64,000 nt of DNA from Viridibacillus arenosi (GTDB taxonomy: Bacteria; Bacillota; Bacilli; Bacillales_A; Planococcaceae). A program made the translations under genes and the position numbers. The stretch is from the NCBI RefSeq assembly GCF_001955655.1, contig NZ_MSPW01000009.1:1-64000 (forward strand), read 5' to 3'. The first letter of the stretch is position 1. Each line of letters begins with the position of its first letter. Positions 1 to 7,335 of this stretch are shown one piece after another. Under the pieces are notes generated by a model, which was given only the letters and a program-made list of their open reading frames with translations, was not told the origin of the DNA and ran no database searches.

Positions 1-230
1 ACCCCCTTGTATAACGCACACAATTATCTGTTTACCTATAACAATTCAACAATACTCTTCAACTAACCTGCCCCGTTAGTTTAAGTACATTTCTTCACAA
101 TCTTTATAGTGATTGATAATGATGTCCAATATTTCCGCAAGTTCTTAATATTATTCCAAGCGATTGTATTCCTTGAGATGCAATAAATGCTTTCAGACTA
201 TACAAAAAAAATTCAATTAAAACTTCATAA

Positions 231-277
231 AAAAAAAGAGCCTAATTTTCTTAGAGTAGAAAATTAGGCTCTTTTTA
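231..277 (-). terminator. Hairpin terminator after a decayed gene
   Basis: Perfect 14-bp inverted repeat (237-250 and 259-272, 8-base loop) flanked by T runs on both strands, so it can end transcription either way. It lies just downstream of the minus-strand remnant ending at 291. Confidence 0.75.
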
Positions 278-290
278 TGTCGAAATTTAC

Positions 291-407
291 TTAGCGTATA
301 TTTTCGTTAAAATGTGTGTGGCACCCCATGCCCATCAACCTAAGGTTTTGTTGTCCCACACAACGATTAAAATACACTTGGTTACCATAAAAAACATCAC
401 GTTCTCA
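291..407 (-). pseudogene. Protein-like C-terminal remnant, family unknown
   Basis: On the minus strand about 37 codons read as protein-like sequence ending LRLMGMGCHTHFNENIR and a TAA at 291-293. The same frame has a TGA at 405-407 and no start codon or ribosome site. The hairpin at 231-277 sits where a terminator for this gene would be, so I read it as the 3' end of a lost gene. I cannot name the family. Confidence 0.3.
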
Positions 408-490
408 TTCTGAAAGCATTATAGAAGTTTAACCTAATGACTATATAGCAGGTACTGATTATTAAAGAAAAAATGCAATCGGATAAATCA

Positions 491-949
491 TTATAGTTCA
501 TCTTCTTCAACTTTTTTACTGTTATACTTAATATATCCATATATACATAAGCCGAAAAATACTCCGCCCATACTATTTACAGTAAGATCTCTCATGGTAA
601 TTGCTTCTCCAGAAGGTAAATATGTTAATAAAGTAAATAAAACAAAGAAAATAAATCCTGAAAATATCGAATTACGACCTAACATTTTATTATTTGATGT
701 ATAACGTATATATATTTTTTTGATCCGCATCATCATAACGATATAAAATGATGTTGTTAATAAAATAATTAAGGCTAGAATGCCAAGTGATGTAATTTCT
801 TTGTTTAAAATCAAATCATATAACATAGCTCCAAAACAGATGAAAAGAGCTATCACCCCAGCGTTTGCCATTATTTCGAAGGCTGTGTTTTGTTCTCGTT
901 CATCAACAGAAGTACCTCTACCAAATGGTATTACCAGGTTTCGTGGCAT
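491..949 (-). CDS. Small four-helix membrane protein, unknown function
   Basis: 152 residues with about four hydrophobic helices (roughly residues 28-48, 54-74, 92-112 and 126-142) and a charged C-terminus rich in E and K. The segment RGTSVDEREQ before the first helix resembles the SVDERE-type start seen in small Bacillus membrane proteins that are paired with HTH regulators (family knowledge, not checked). No AGGAGG-like site precedes the ATG, and the first ten residues lie in sequence shared with a truncated transporter read on the other strand. The native start was probably lost or replaced at a recombination junction near 935-950. Function unknown; expression doubtful. Confidence 0.5.
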   Translation of the reverse strand: MPRNLVIPFGRGTSVDEREQNTAFEIMANAGVIALFICFGAMLYDLILNKEITSLGILALIILLTTSFYIVMMMRIKKIYIRYTSNNKMLGRNSIFSGFIFFVLFTLLTYLPSGEAITMRDLTVNSMGGVFFGLCIYGYIKYNSKKVEEDEL

Positions 950-1191
950 TGCTTAGTTGGAACTATGGCGTGAAAATTTTATCATCCGTAAATGGAATTT
1001 TATTTATTAACTTCGTCCCAATCACTACATTAGTCATTATGATGATCCAAGGATATAAAATAACAATCTTTGATGTTGCAGGAACACTGCTAGTTATTAT
1101 AGCTCTCATACGAAATAACGTATGTCAACGTAAGGAAGAAAACGAGCATCAGAAGAATTTACTAAAGGAACAGATGAGTAAGGCTGTTTGA
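921..1191 (+). pseudogene. 3' remnant of an EamA/DMT-family transporter
   Basis: About 85 codons in one frame read as the last part of a ten-helix EamA (drug/metabolite transporter) protein. They include the family-typical WNYGVKILSS segment, then FINFVPITTLVIMM, a last helix and a charged tail. A complete member is about 300 residues, so some 70% of the gene is missing on the 5' side. The coding match begins around 935-940, exactly where the minus-strand gene 491-949 begins. An ATG at 921 exists but has no good ribosome site. This is a deletion or rearrangement scar rather than a functional gene. Confidence 0.6.
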
Positions 1192-1216
1192 TTTCAATAT
1201 GATTGGAGGTTTATAT

Positions 1217-1351
1217 ATGTTTGGAAGTTTATTGTTCTTCTTTACTGCAGCAATTGGATGCGAGCTTGCAGCAATTAATCGAAATGGTCGCAAGAAGATA
1301 TAACAACAAGCTGAAATGATACAACTGTTAAGAGAGTTACTTAAACAATAA
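1217..1351 (+). pseudogene. Small membrane peptide ORF interrupted by TAA
   Basis: A good ribosome site (TTGGAGG, 1203-1209) precedes an ATG at 1217. The frame gives a one-helix peptide of 28 residues (MFGSLLFFFTAAIGCELAAI then a basic tail) and stops at TAA 1301-1303. The same frame continues QQAEMIQLLRELLKQ to a second TAA at 1349-1351. That amphipathic Q/E/L tail is typical of 40-50 residue single-pass peptides in this group, so the TAA may be a nonsense mutation of CAA. The 28-residue form could still be made. Confidence 0.45.
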
Positions 1352-1636
1352 TTAAAATTAGAATAAAAAAGAATTATAAAAAAATTGGAGCTTCGAAATA
1401 TAATCCTCTTCTTTTTGAAGTTTGATACCCCAATCTCCTGAATAATCATCTAATTATTTTATGGCATATTAAATTATAGAAATAAAAAACTTTCAAATTA
1501 TTAATTTTAGTATGTGCTTGTATTTTACCAACGGTGATGAGGATTAATATTACGATTAACAACAACATTAAAGTTCATAAAAATAAACAGAATGAATAAT
1601 TGACAAAAAATGATAATAGTAGTAATCTAACTTAAA

Positions 1637-1654
1637 ACATACGCTACCGTATTT
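1637..1654. promoter_or_regulatory. Putative TetR operator in its own promoter
   Basis: ACATACGCTACCGTATTT, an imperfect 18-bp palindrome 15 bases before the TetR start codon. It matches 2367-2384 at the outer ACATACG and GTAT arms, so both genes are probably controlled by the same repressor. Inferred from sequence similarity. Confidence 0.6.
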
Positions 1655-1669
1655 TACTGGAGAGATGAT

Positions 1670-2203
1670 ATGCAATTAACGAGGGAAGATTGGATAAAAG
1701 CAGGATTACAACAATTATCTGATGAAGGGATACATAAAGTTCGCATTGAAGCACTTGCTCGATTGCTAAAAATAAGCAAAGGAAGCTTCTATCACTATTT
1801 TCGTGACCATCAAGAGCTTTTAGATTCTATGCTCGACTTTTGGGAAGTACATGCAACAAAGCTGATTGTTCAAAGTATGGAGCAACAGGATGCCTCTTTA
1901 GAACAGCTATTACAGATTAGTTTTAGTCGAGATAAAAAAATTGAGAATGGTATTTATACTTGGGCTAAATATGACCCTGTTGTGGCAGCACGTTTAGTAG
2001 ATATGGAAGAACAGAGAATTTCTTGTGTTGCAAAATTGTATCAAAAAATGGGCATAAACGAAACTGAATCAATTGATCTGGCGAGACTTGCCTATTTAAC
2101 GTATGTAGGATGGATGACAAGGTTTGAAGCAAATCCTAATTTTGATATTGATAAAATGGTTGAGCTTTTAACTTCTTTCAGCGCGTGTCCAAACATTCGC
2201 TAA
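1670..2203 (+). CDS. TetR/AcrR-family transcriptional repressor
   Basis: 177 residues, the usual length for TetR repressors. The N-terminal helix-turn-helix is clear at residues 25-44 (RIEALARLLKISKGSFYHYF), with the family's SKGSFYHYF recognition helix. The rest is a helical ligand/dimer domain that I cannot assign to a known effector. The ATG follows GGAGAG at a good distance. A palindrome in its own promoter is repeated before the DUF3995 gene 215 bp downstream, which suggests autorepression plus control of that gene. The GC-rich hairpin element at 2211-2302 lies between the two genes. The TetR family call is secure; the inducer is unknown. Confidence 0.9.
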   Translation: MQLTREDWIKAGLQQLSDEGIHKVRIEALARLLKISKGSFYHYFRDHQELLDSMLDFWEVHATKLIVQSMEQQDASLEQLLQISFSRDKKIENGIYTWAKYDPVVAARLVDMEEQRISCVAKLYQKMGINETESIDLARLAYLTYVGWMTRFEANPNFDIDKMVELLTSFSACPNIR

Positions 2204-2210
2204 AAGAAGT

Positions 2211-2302
2211 TAAAGCCTCCGGCGGATGTCACGGAATCGGAAAGGAGTTATTTGTGCAAGCATAAAGCCGATTCCGGACGCAATTATGCCGAGGCATAAT
2301 TG
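2211..2302. repeat. GC-rich hairpin element, probable dispersed intergenic repeat
   Basis: This stretch is clearly more GC-rich than its surroundings and folds into two hairpins: GGAATCGG (2233-2240) with CCGATTCC (2268-2275), then a near-perfect 10-bp palindrome CAATTATGCC/GGCATAATTG (2281-2302, 2-base loop). It contains an AAAGGAGTT motif between the first arms. It begins eight bases after the TetR stop. There is no second copy in this window. I infer from its composition and structure, and a recollection of similar elements in related genomes, that it is a mobile intergenic repeat. Confidence 0.45.
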
Positions 2303-2366
2303 ATTATTCGATAATAAATGTCCCTAATATGGTTATAAAACCTGAAGGGACAAAATTTTCACCACA

Positions 2367-2384
2367 ACATACGGTAGTGTATGT
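2367..2384. promoter_or_regulatory. Putative TetR operator before DUF3995 gene
   Basis: ACATACGGTAGTGTATGT, an 18-bp near-perfect palindrome 34 bases before the start of the DUF3995 gene, similar to the site at 1637-1654. Its position suits a repressor site overlapping the promoter. Confidence 0.6.
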
Positions 2385-2417
2385 TTTATTTGAAGTTAAG
2401 ACATTGGGGGCGAATTA

Positions 2418-2840
2418 ATGAAATCACTATTAATATTAGTAGCTGTAGGGCTTCTGTGGTTTATCAGTTTTTTGCATATTTATTGGGCTTTTGGAGGTCG
2501 ATGGGGTTCTGCCGCTGTTCTCCCAGTAAAAGAGGGAGAACATAACCCTGCTTTTACTCCGAGAATATGGGGAACATTATTCGTAGCCATTCTTATTCTA
2601 CTGGCTAGTGTCATTATTGTTGTTCAAGGAGGTTATTTGCAGGGGTTCCAAGCAAATAGTTTATCTAAAATCGGAAGTATTGTCTGTGCTTTAGTTTTTA
2701 TTATTAGGGCAATTGGTGATTTTAAGTTTGTTGGATTTTTTAAAAAAATTAAACATTCTCAGTTTGCTAGATACGACACTTGGTTCTATAGTCCATTATG
2801 TTTATTCTTTGGCTTTGTCCATATCTTGTTGTTGTTTTAA
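2418..2840 (+). CDS. DUF3995 family membrane protein
   Basis: 140 residues with four hydrophobic helices (about 3-23, 52-72, 83-101 and 122-140). It has DUF3995 signature stretches: IYWAFGGRWG after helix 1, FTPRIWGT before helix 2, and RAIGDFKFVGFFKK with YDTWFYSPLC near the C-terminus. Function of the family is unknown. The ATG is preceded by GGGGCGAATTA. A palindrome shared with the upstream TetR gene lies in its promoter, so it is probably the main target of that repressor. That pairing suggests a role in responding to a compound or stress sensed by the repressor (inference). Confidence 0.85.
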   Translation: MKSLLILVAVGLLWFISFLHIYWAFGGRWGSAAVLPVKEGEHNPAFTPRIWGTLFVAILILLASVIIVVQGGYLQGFQANSLSKIGSIVCALVFIIRAIGDFKFVGFFKKIKHSQFARYDTWFYSPLCLFFGFVHILLLF

Positions 2841-3269
2841 TAAGTATAATGAATTCCCTATAAAACATATTTTATACAGGAAGAAAACACCTCAAAATGG
2901 TGACTTTAAATTCTATATATGCTTTTTTTTATATGCACATCTAACCACAACTTTAAAACATTCATTTAATGATACTTCTATATTTGAAGTTATTTCAGGT
3001 TGATATATTTGCAAATTCCCCGATTATTTCTCTATGTTCATCTTTAACAGGTTTATCAGAGAAATAAGTAACAGAGACATAGTTTGCACGCTGATTTTCC
3101 CCTTAAAATATTACTAAATACAAAGCTAAATAAAGTCCACACTTATTCGCTATACTATGTCAATAAATAACCTCAATTTAGAATACAAAAAAGGAGCCAC
3201 ATGTATATCAGCTCCATTAATATTATATATTCTACATTTTTCATGATGCTAATTTAGCATTTCACCCCA
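2841..3269. other. Intergenic, with one protein-like remnant
   Basis: No intact gene. On the minus strand 2995-3102, 35 codons read GENQRANYVSVTYFSDKPVK and onward to a TGA, preceded directly by TAA and lacking a start. This is probably the end of a lost gene. The rest is AT-rich with no clear signal. Confidence 0.3.
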
Positions 3270-3806
3270 TCAGTTTTTATGCTGCTCAAACATTGTTTTA
3301 TTAAACTGATTGGACTTCCCTCTTGGTATACTTAATGATTGCCATTCGGAAGTTTTTAAAAGCTTTCCAATATACACAATTTGCCCAACATGATAGGAAT
3401 AATGCGAAACTTGGCGCTCAATCGCTGCCATCACAAAGTGATTTTCCCCACGTATCTTAACCTTTTTTAGTAAATCTTGCTCTGTTAAATCATCAAGTGT
3501 GTTAAATACAATTTGCCAGCCCTGTTCCCAAATCCGGATTAACTCTTTCCTAGGTAAGTACGAATCATCAAATTCTAAATCCCTATTTCTATTTGACTTT
3601 TCTCCATCTGTACTTAGAAAATCACTCCAACGGGAAACCATATTTCCTCCTACATGTTTTATAATAACTGCAATACTATTAGATTCCTCATGATTGGACC
3701 AATACAGTTGTTCATCATCCAGTTGATGGAAGGTTTGATCCCCCAGCTTTTTTATTTCCATAAACCTTTTCTTTACTATGTTTAAATAATTCACACCTAT
3801 ATCCAT
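3270..3806 (-). CDS. DinB-superfamily protein (DUF1572-like)
   Basis: 178 residues. The fold family is a four-helix bundle with a three-histidine metal site. Candidate ligands are H51 (in IIKHVGGN), H135 and H139 (in SHYSYHVGQIVYIGK), spaced as in DUF1572/DinB proteins. Members of the superfamily include bacillithiol- or mycothiol-dependent transferases and damage-inducible proteins, but no substrate can be assigned here. The start ATG at 3806 follows AAGGGGG. It is a single gene with intergenic DNA on both sides. Confidence 0.8.
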   Translation of the reverse strand: MDIGVNYLNIVKKRFMEIKKLGDQTFHQLDDEQLYWSNHEESNSIAVIIKHVGGNMVSRWSDFLSTDGEKSNRNRDLEFDDSYLPRKELIRIWEQGWQIVFNTLDDLTEQDLLKKVKIRGENHFVMAAIERQVSHYSYHVGQIVYIGKLLKTSEWQSLSIPRGKSNQFNKTMFEQHKN

Positions 3807-3853
3807 TTCATTACCCCCTTAAGCGAATTCTAACATATAGTAATAAATTCCAA

Positions 3854-5371
3854 CTACAAAATTGGCGAAAATAAACTACTTATAGATTCTTTTAATTTTT
3901 TCTTAAAACTCTTATTTTTCATATCTGCCATTGTCAACTCTCTGCTAGCTTGAAAATCTATTTTGAAATCATGCAATAAGTGATGAATTGCAGCACTAGC
4001 TTCATATAGAAAGACCATAAGCTCATGATTAAGGCGGAAACTACGAATGTCAAAGTTGGCAGTTCCAATAGCTGCACTCATACCATCTACAGTAATAATT
4101 TTGCAATGTAAAAACGATTCTTCATCATAGACAAATACACGTACTCCAGCTTCAAGTAAAGTTTTAATATTGGCATTACTACCATGATAAGAAATTCCCA
4201 TATCACCTTTTCCAGGAAGAATAATTCGTACATCTATGCCACTCATTGCTGCTCTCCTTACCACTGCCAAAGCTTCAGCGTCTGGTATAAAATAAGGGGT
4301 TGCAATCCATACATTTTCATGGGCTGATTCGATTAAATTAAGCATGGAATCACGAATGATATTTTCTTTATCATATGGCCCACCATATATCACCTGAGCC
4401 CAATCATCTCCTTTTTTTATCGGGGAAAAGTATTTTTGTATCCCATTTTCATTTGTAAAAGGAGTAGCAGCACCTTTTTCGTTTTTCATAAATATCCAAT
4501 CATTTAGAAATGATTCTTGTAATTCACTAACTGATAATCCTTCAATACGAAGATGCGTATCGCGCCAAATTTTAAAGGTATTCGTATTAGATAAATATTC
4601 ATCACCTACATTTAAACCTCCTGTGAATCCGATATGACTATCCACAACTATTACCTTCCTGTGATTTCGAAAATTAGCCTTATGCAAGAACCACAGGGAT
4701 AATATCGGTTCAAATGCTATGACCTCGGCTCCGGCATCGGACAATGGTTTAAGGAAATTCGAATTCAAACACTTTGCACCTATTGCATCATACATAAAGC
4801 GTACTTCTACACCTGCCTTTGCCTTTTGGACTAATAAATCTCGTATTTCAGTTCCAATATCATCTTTTTTATAAATATAGAATTGCATATGGATATGACA
4901 TTTAGCATTTTTTATAGCCTCCATAATAGCTGAAAAAGTTGCAGCACCATTAGTTAAGATATCAATCGTATTCCCTTTTAATGGTTTAATATTTGATAAA
5001 TTTGCAATACGTTTTGATAAACGGGGACGTTCGGTAGAATGATATTTTTTTTGTATTGCATGTGTTACTTTAATTAACTTAGTTGTTTCTTTTATTTGTG
5101 AAACAGTAAATTTTCGTGTTATTGGATCTCTTCCTAAGCATAAATAATACCCTGTTCCAATGACTGGGAGACCCAAAATAATTATAATCCATACGACTTT
5201 CGATGAAGTATTACGTATATCAAAGAAAATTAATTTAAAAACTATTGCAAGTCCAAATATCTCAATAAGTATGCCTACTACATAAGTAATTTTCATATTC
5301 CACATAGAAAATATATATCCGATGCCTATTATGACTGCCGAAATGGCTACAAATTGGATAACCTTCTGCAT
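3854..5371 (-). CDS. cls: Cardiolipin synthase
   Basis: 505 residues, the length of bacterial Cls. It joins two phosphatidylglycerols into cardiolipin and glycerol at the membrane. Two N-terminal helices (about 7-25 and 30-50) and a third near 60-78 form the PLDc_N anchor. Two phospholipase-D HKD motifs follow: H237-R-K-x4-D244 (HRKVIVVDSHIGFTGG) and H422-C-K-x4-D429 (HCKIITVDGM, then GTANFD). Both catalytic motifs are intact. The ATG follows GGAGGG. It stands alone on the minus strand with long AT-rich DNA upstream. B. subtilis has several paralogues, so which Cls this is cannot be told. Confidence 0.95.
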   Translation of the reverse strand: MQKVIQFVAISAVIIGIGYIFSMWNMKITYVVGILIEIFGLAIVFKLIFFDIRNTSSKVVWIIIILGLPVIGTGYYLCLGRDPITRKFTVSQIKETTKLIKVTHAIQKKYHSTERPRLSKRIANLSNIKPLKGNTIDILTNGAATFSAIMEAIKNAKCHIHMQFYIYKKDDIGTEIRDLLVQKAKAGVEVRFMYDAIGAKCLNSNFLKPLSDAGAEVIAFEPILSLWFLHKANFRNHRKVIVVDSHIGFTGGLNVGDEYLSNTNTFKIWRDTHLRIEGLSVSELQESFLNDWIFMKNEKGAATPFTNENGIQKYFSPIKKGDDWAQVIYGGPYDKENIIRDSMLNLIESAHENVWIATPYFIPDAEALAVVRRAAMSGIDVRIILPGKGDMGISYHGSNANIKTLLEAGVRVFVYDEESFLHCKIITVDGMSAAIGTANFDIRSFRLNHELMVFLYEASAAIHHLLHDFKIDFQASRELTMADMKNKSFKKKLKESISSLFSPIL

Positions 5372-6264
5372 AGTATCCCTCCACTTTTCTGCCCCTATTA
5401 CAAAATAACTCTACACTTACAACTTATGTGAATTCCGTTAAAAATAGCTCCTATTTTTTCGAGAATCAGAAGCTTTCAAAATAATTTCTCTACTTACATT
5501 TTTAGTGAATTCCAATATAATCTAACCTAACAAAATTCACAAATACAGGTAATACTTGAATCAGAATTTAAGTGTATATTATAGAATTTGCGATATTTTT
5601 TTATTATTTCAACTGTTTATTTAATGTATATTTATTTGTTCTTAAAATTTAACAGTAAAATATCACCATTCATTATCAAGCTATCATTTCCATATTTTTT
5701 GTTTCAATTCTTGAAATTACTCCTACTCACTTCCTTAAATAATAATTTCATAATTTCATATCTCTCTAGTCTTTTTCTCCCTTCAAGTGAGAAGAATGAC
5801 TTTTTTCATCTTTTTTACACATTTATTGTCGAATTGAACTTTTACCTACATTAGACAAAAATCCCCTTTTTATATTTTTGTATTTTTATTCAATATAACT
5901 AATTTAAAACCATAAAATTTGATATCTATTAATTATTCCAAAAGTTAAGCAAAGAACGGAAAAATGAATATAAATTTTATCTTTCTATAATTTGTCCTAT
6001 AAAAAAATTAGTTACACAAAAATTCACTAATATAAGATAAATATTTTAATTACAAAATTAGCTACTTTAAATCATTTATTTCTACAAAAACATACGTTTC
6101 TATATACATTGATTATAGGAAAATACAAACTTTCTGTAACACAGAAATTTTAAAAGCTTTACTATGTTCAAAGAATTAATGTAGAATTACAGCTTGTGAC
6201 CGAACGGACATTATTTAGACACAAAATAATATACGGTTTTTATGCACAGAAGGGAGGAGAAGGT
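5372..6264. other. Long AT-rich intergenic region
   Basis: About 890 bp between the divergent cls and GMC-cluster starts. It is very AT-rich, with short open frames made mostly of F, L, I, S and Y codons and no ribosome sites. It must hold both promoters. I see no hairpin, operator or RNA that I can support. Confidence 0.6.
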
Positions 6265-6519
6265 ATGTCGGAATATGGACAAGAGGAACTTTCTGCGCTT
6301 GTACAAAATGTAGCTGCAATCGTATTCATGTCAGCTTTTGTCATGGGAGCATATAAATATTTTACTATCGTGCCATGGCTAACAATTATTGGAGTAGCAG
6401 TAGGTCTAGGCATTATTATTATGAGTTGGGCAGGAAAGAAGAACGCATTTTTTGTTGGATCACTAATTTTGATGTCAATCGTGTTAGTCATCTACCACAA
6501 TTTTTCATCAATCTTTTAG
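6265..6519 (+). CDS. Small three-helix membrane protein, putative anchor of the GMC oxidoreductase
   Basis: 84 residues. I chose the ATG at 6265 because GGGAGGAGAAGG (6250-6261) lies right before it; an upstream ATG-free extension in frame has no such site. There are three hydrophobic helices, about residues 14-30, 36-52 and 60-78 (VAAIVFMSAFVMG, WLTIIGVAVGLGIIIMSW, FFVGSLILMSIVLVIY). There is no haem motif CxxCH and no cysteine at all. It is the first gene of a three-gene cluster with a Tat-exported subunit and a GMC flavoprotein, 24 bp from the next start. I infer a membrane anchor or electron-transfer partner. I do not recognise the family. Confidence 0.7.
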   Translation: MSEYGQEELSALVQNVAAIVFMSAFVMGAYKYFTIVPWLTIIGVAVGLGIIIMSWAGKKNAFFVGSLILMSIVLVIYHNFSSIF

Positions 6520-6543
6520 AAAAATAGATTTGGAGGTCTTATT

Positions 6544-7314
6544 ATGGCAGCAAAAGATAACAAACAATCACATGTTGAGTCGAATTCAAGACGGGATTTC
6601 ATAAAAAATTCCGGGTTAACACTTGGTGGCTTAGTACTTGGTGGAGCTTTCGGCGGTTTATTGAACGTCAACAGCAAATCAAAAGCGGATTCAGCCGACA
6701 ATAAATCAAACAAACCACAACTTACTGCAAACCCAAACGTTGCATTAATGTTTTTTACACAAGAAGAATACAACTTAACACAAGCAGCTGCAGATCGTAT
6801 TTACCCTGCTGACGACAATGGTCCAGGGGCTAAAGATTTAAACGCAGCTATATACATCGACCATCAATTAGCAGGATCATACGGCATTAACGCCAAGGAT
6901 TATCGTTTCGGACCTTACTATGAAGGACGTGAAACTGCTGGTACACAAACAAAAATGCTTCGTAAAGATATCTTCTTAACAGGATTGAAAGCATTAGATA
7001 CTTATAGTCAAAAACACTTCAAAGATAAATTCACTGCATTAGATACGGAAAAACAAGATAAAGTTTTAACAGCATTCAGCGAAGGAAAAGTGAAACTTTA
7101 TGGCAATGTCCCATCTACTGAATTCTTCGGATTACTTCGTTCGTTAACAATCGAAGGTGTCTATGCAGACCCAATGTATGGCGGTAACAAAGACATGTTA
7201 GGTTGGAAAATGAGAAAATATCCAGGCTCTCGCATGAATTATAACCAAGAAATTATGAGTGAAAAATTCGTCACACTTGAACCACAAGGCTTAAATAGCC
7301 ATATGAATCACTGA
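6544..7314 (+). CDS. Gluconate 2-dehydrogenase subunit 3 family protein, Tat-exported
   Basis: 256 residues. A twin-arginine signal is plain: SRRDFIK at residues 15-21, then a hydrophobic stretch GLTLGGLVLGGAFGGLL (about 24-40). The mature part contains FFTQEEYNLTQAAADRIYPADDNGPGAKDLNAAIYIDHQLAG, typical of the small (gamma) subunit of FAD-dependent gluconate, glucose and sorbitol dehydrogenases. In those enzymes this subunit carries the Tat signal and takes the signal-less catalytic subunit through the membrane with it. The start follows TTGGAGG. The GMC gene begins 21 bp after its stop, consistent with one complex. Confidence 0.9.
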   Translation: MAAKDNKQSHVESNSRRDFIKNSGLTLGGLVLGGAFGGLLNVNSKSKADSADNKSNKPQLTANPNVALMFFTQEEYNLTQAAADRIYPADDNGPGAKDLNAAIYIDHQLAGSYGINAKDYRFGPYYEGRETAGTQTKMLRKDIFLTGLKALDTYSQKHFKDKFTALDTEKQDKVLTAFSEGKVKLYGNVPSTEFFGLLRSLTIEGVYADPMYGGNKDMLGWKMRKYPGSRMNYNQEIMSEKFVTLEPQGLNSHMNH

Positions 7315-7335
7315 TAACAGAAAGGATTGAATTAC

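Noticed and set aside
865-920. 5' extension of the EamA fragment frame
   Set aside because: These codons are antisense to the membrane-protein gene and do not match the transporter. The match begins only after about 935.
5588-5854. 88-codon plus-strand ORF in the gap upstream of the GMC cluster
   Set aside because: It is almost wholly F, L, I, S, Y and N, as expected from very AT-rich DNA, and has no ribosome site.
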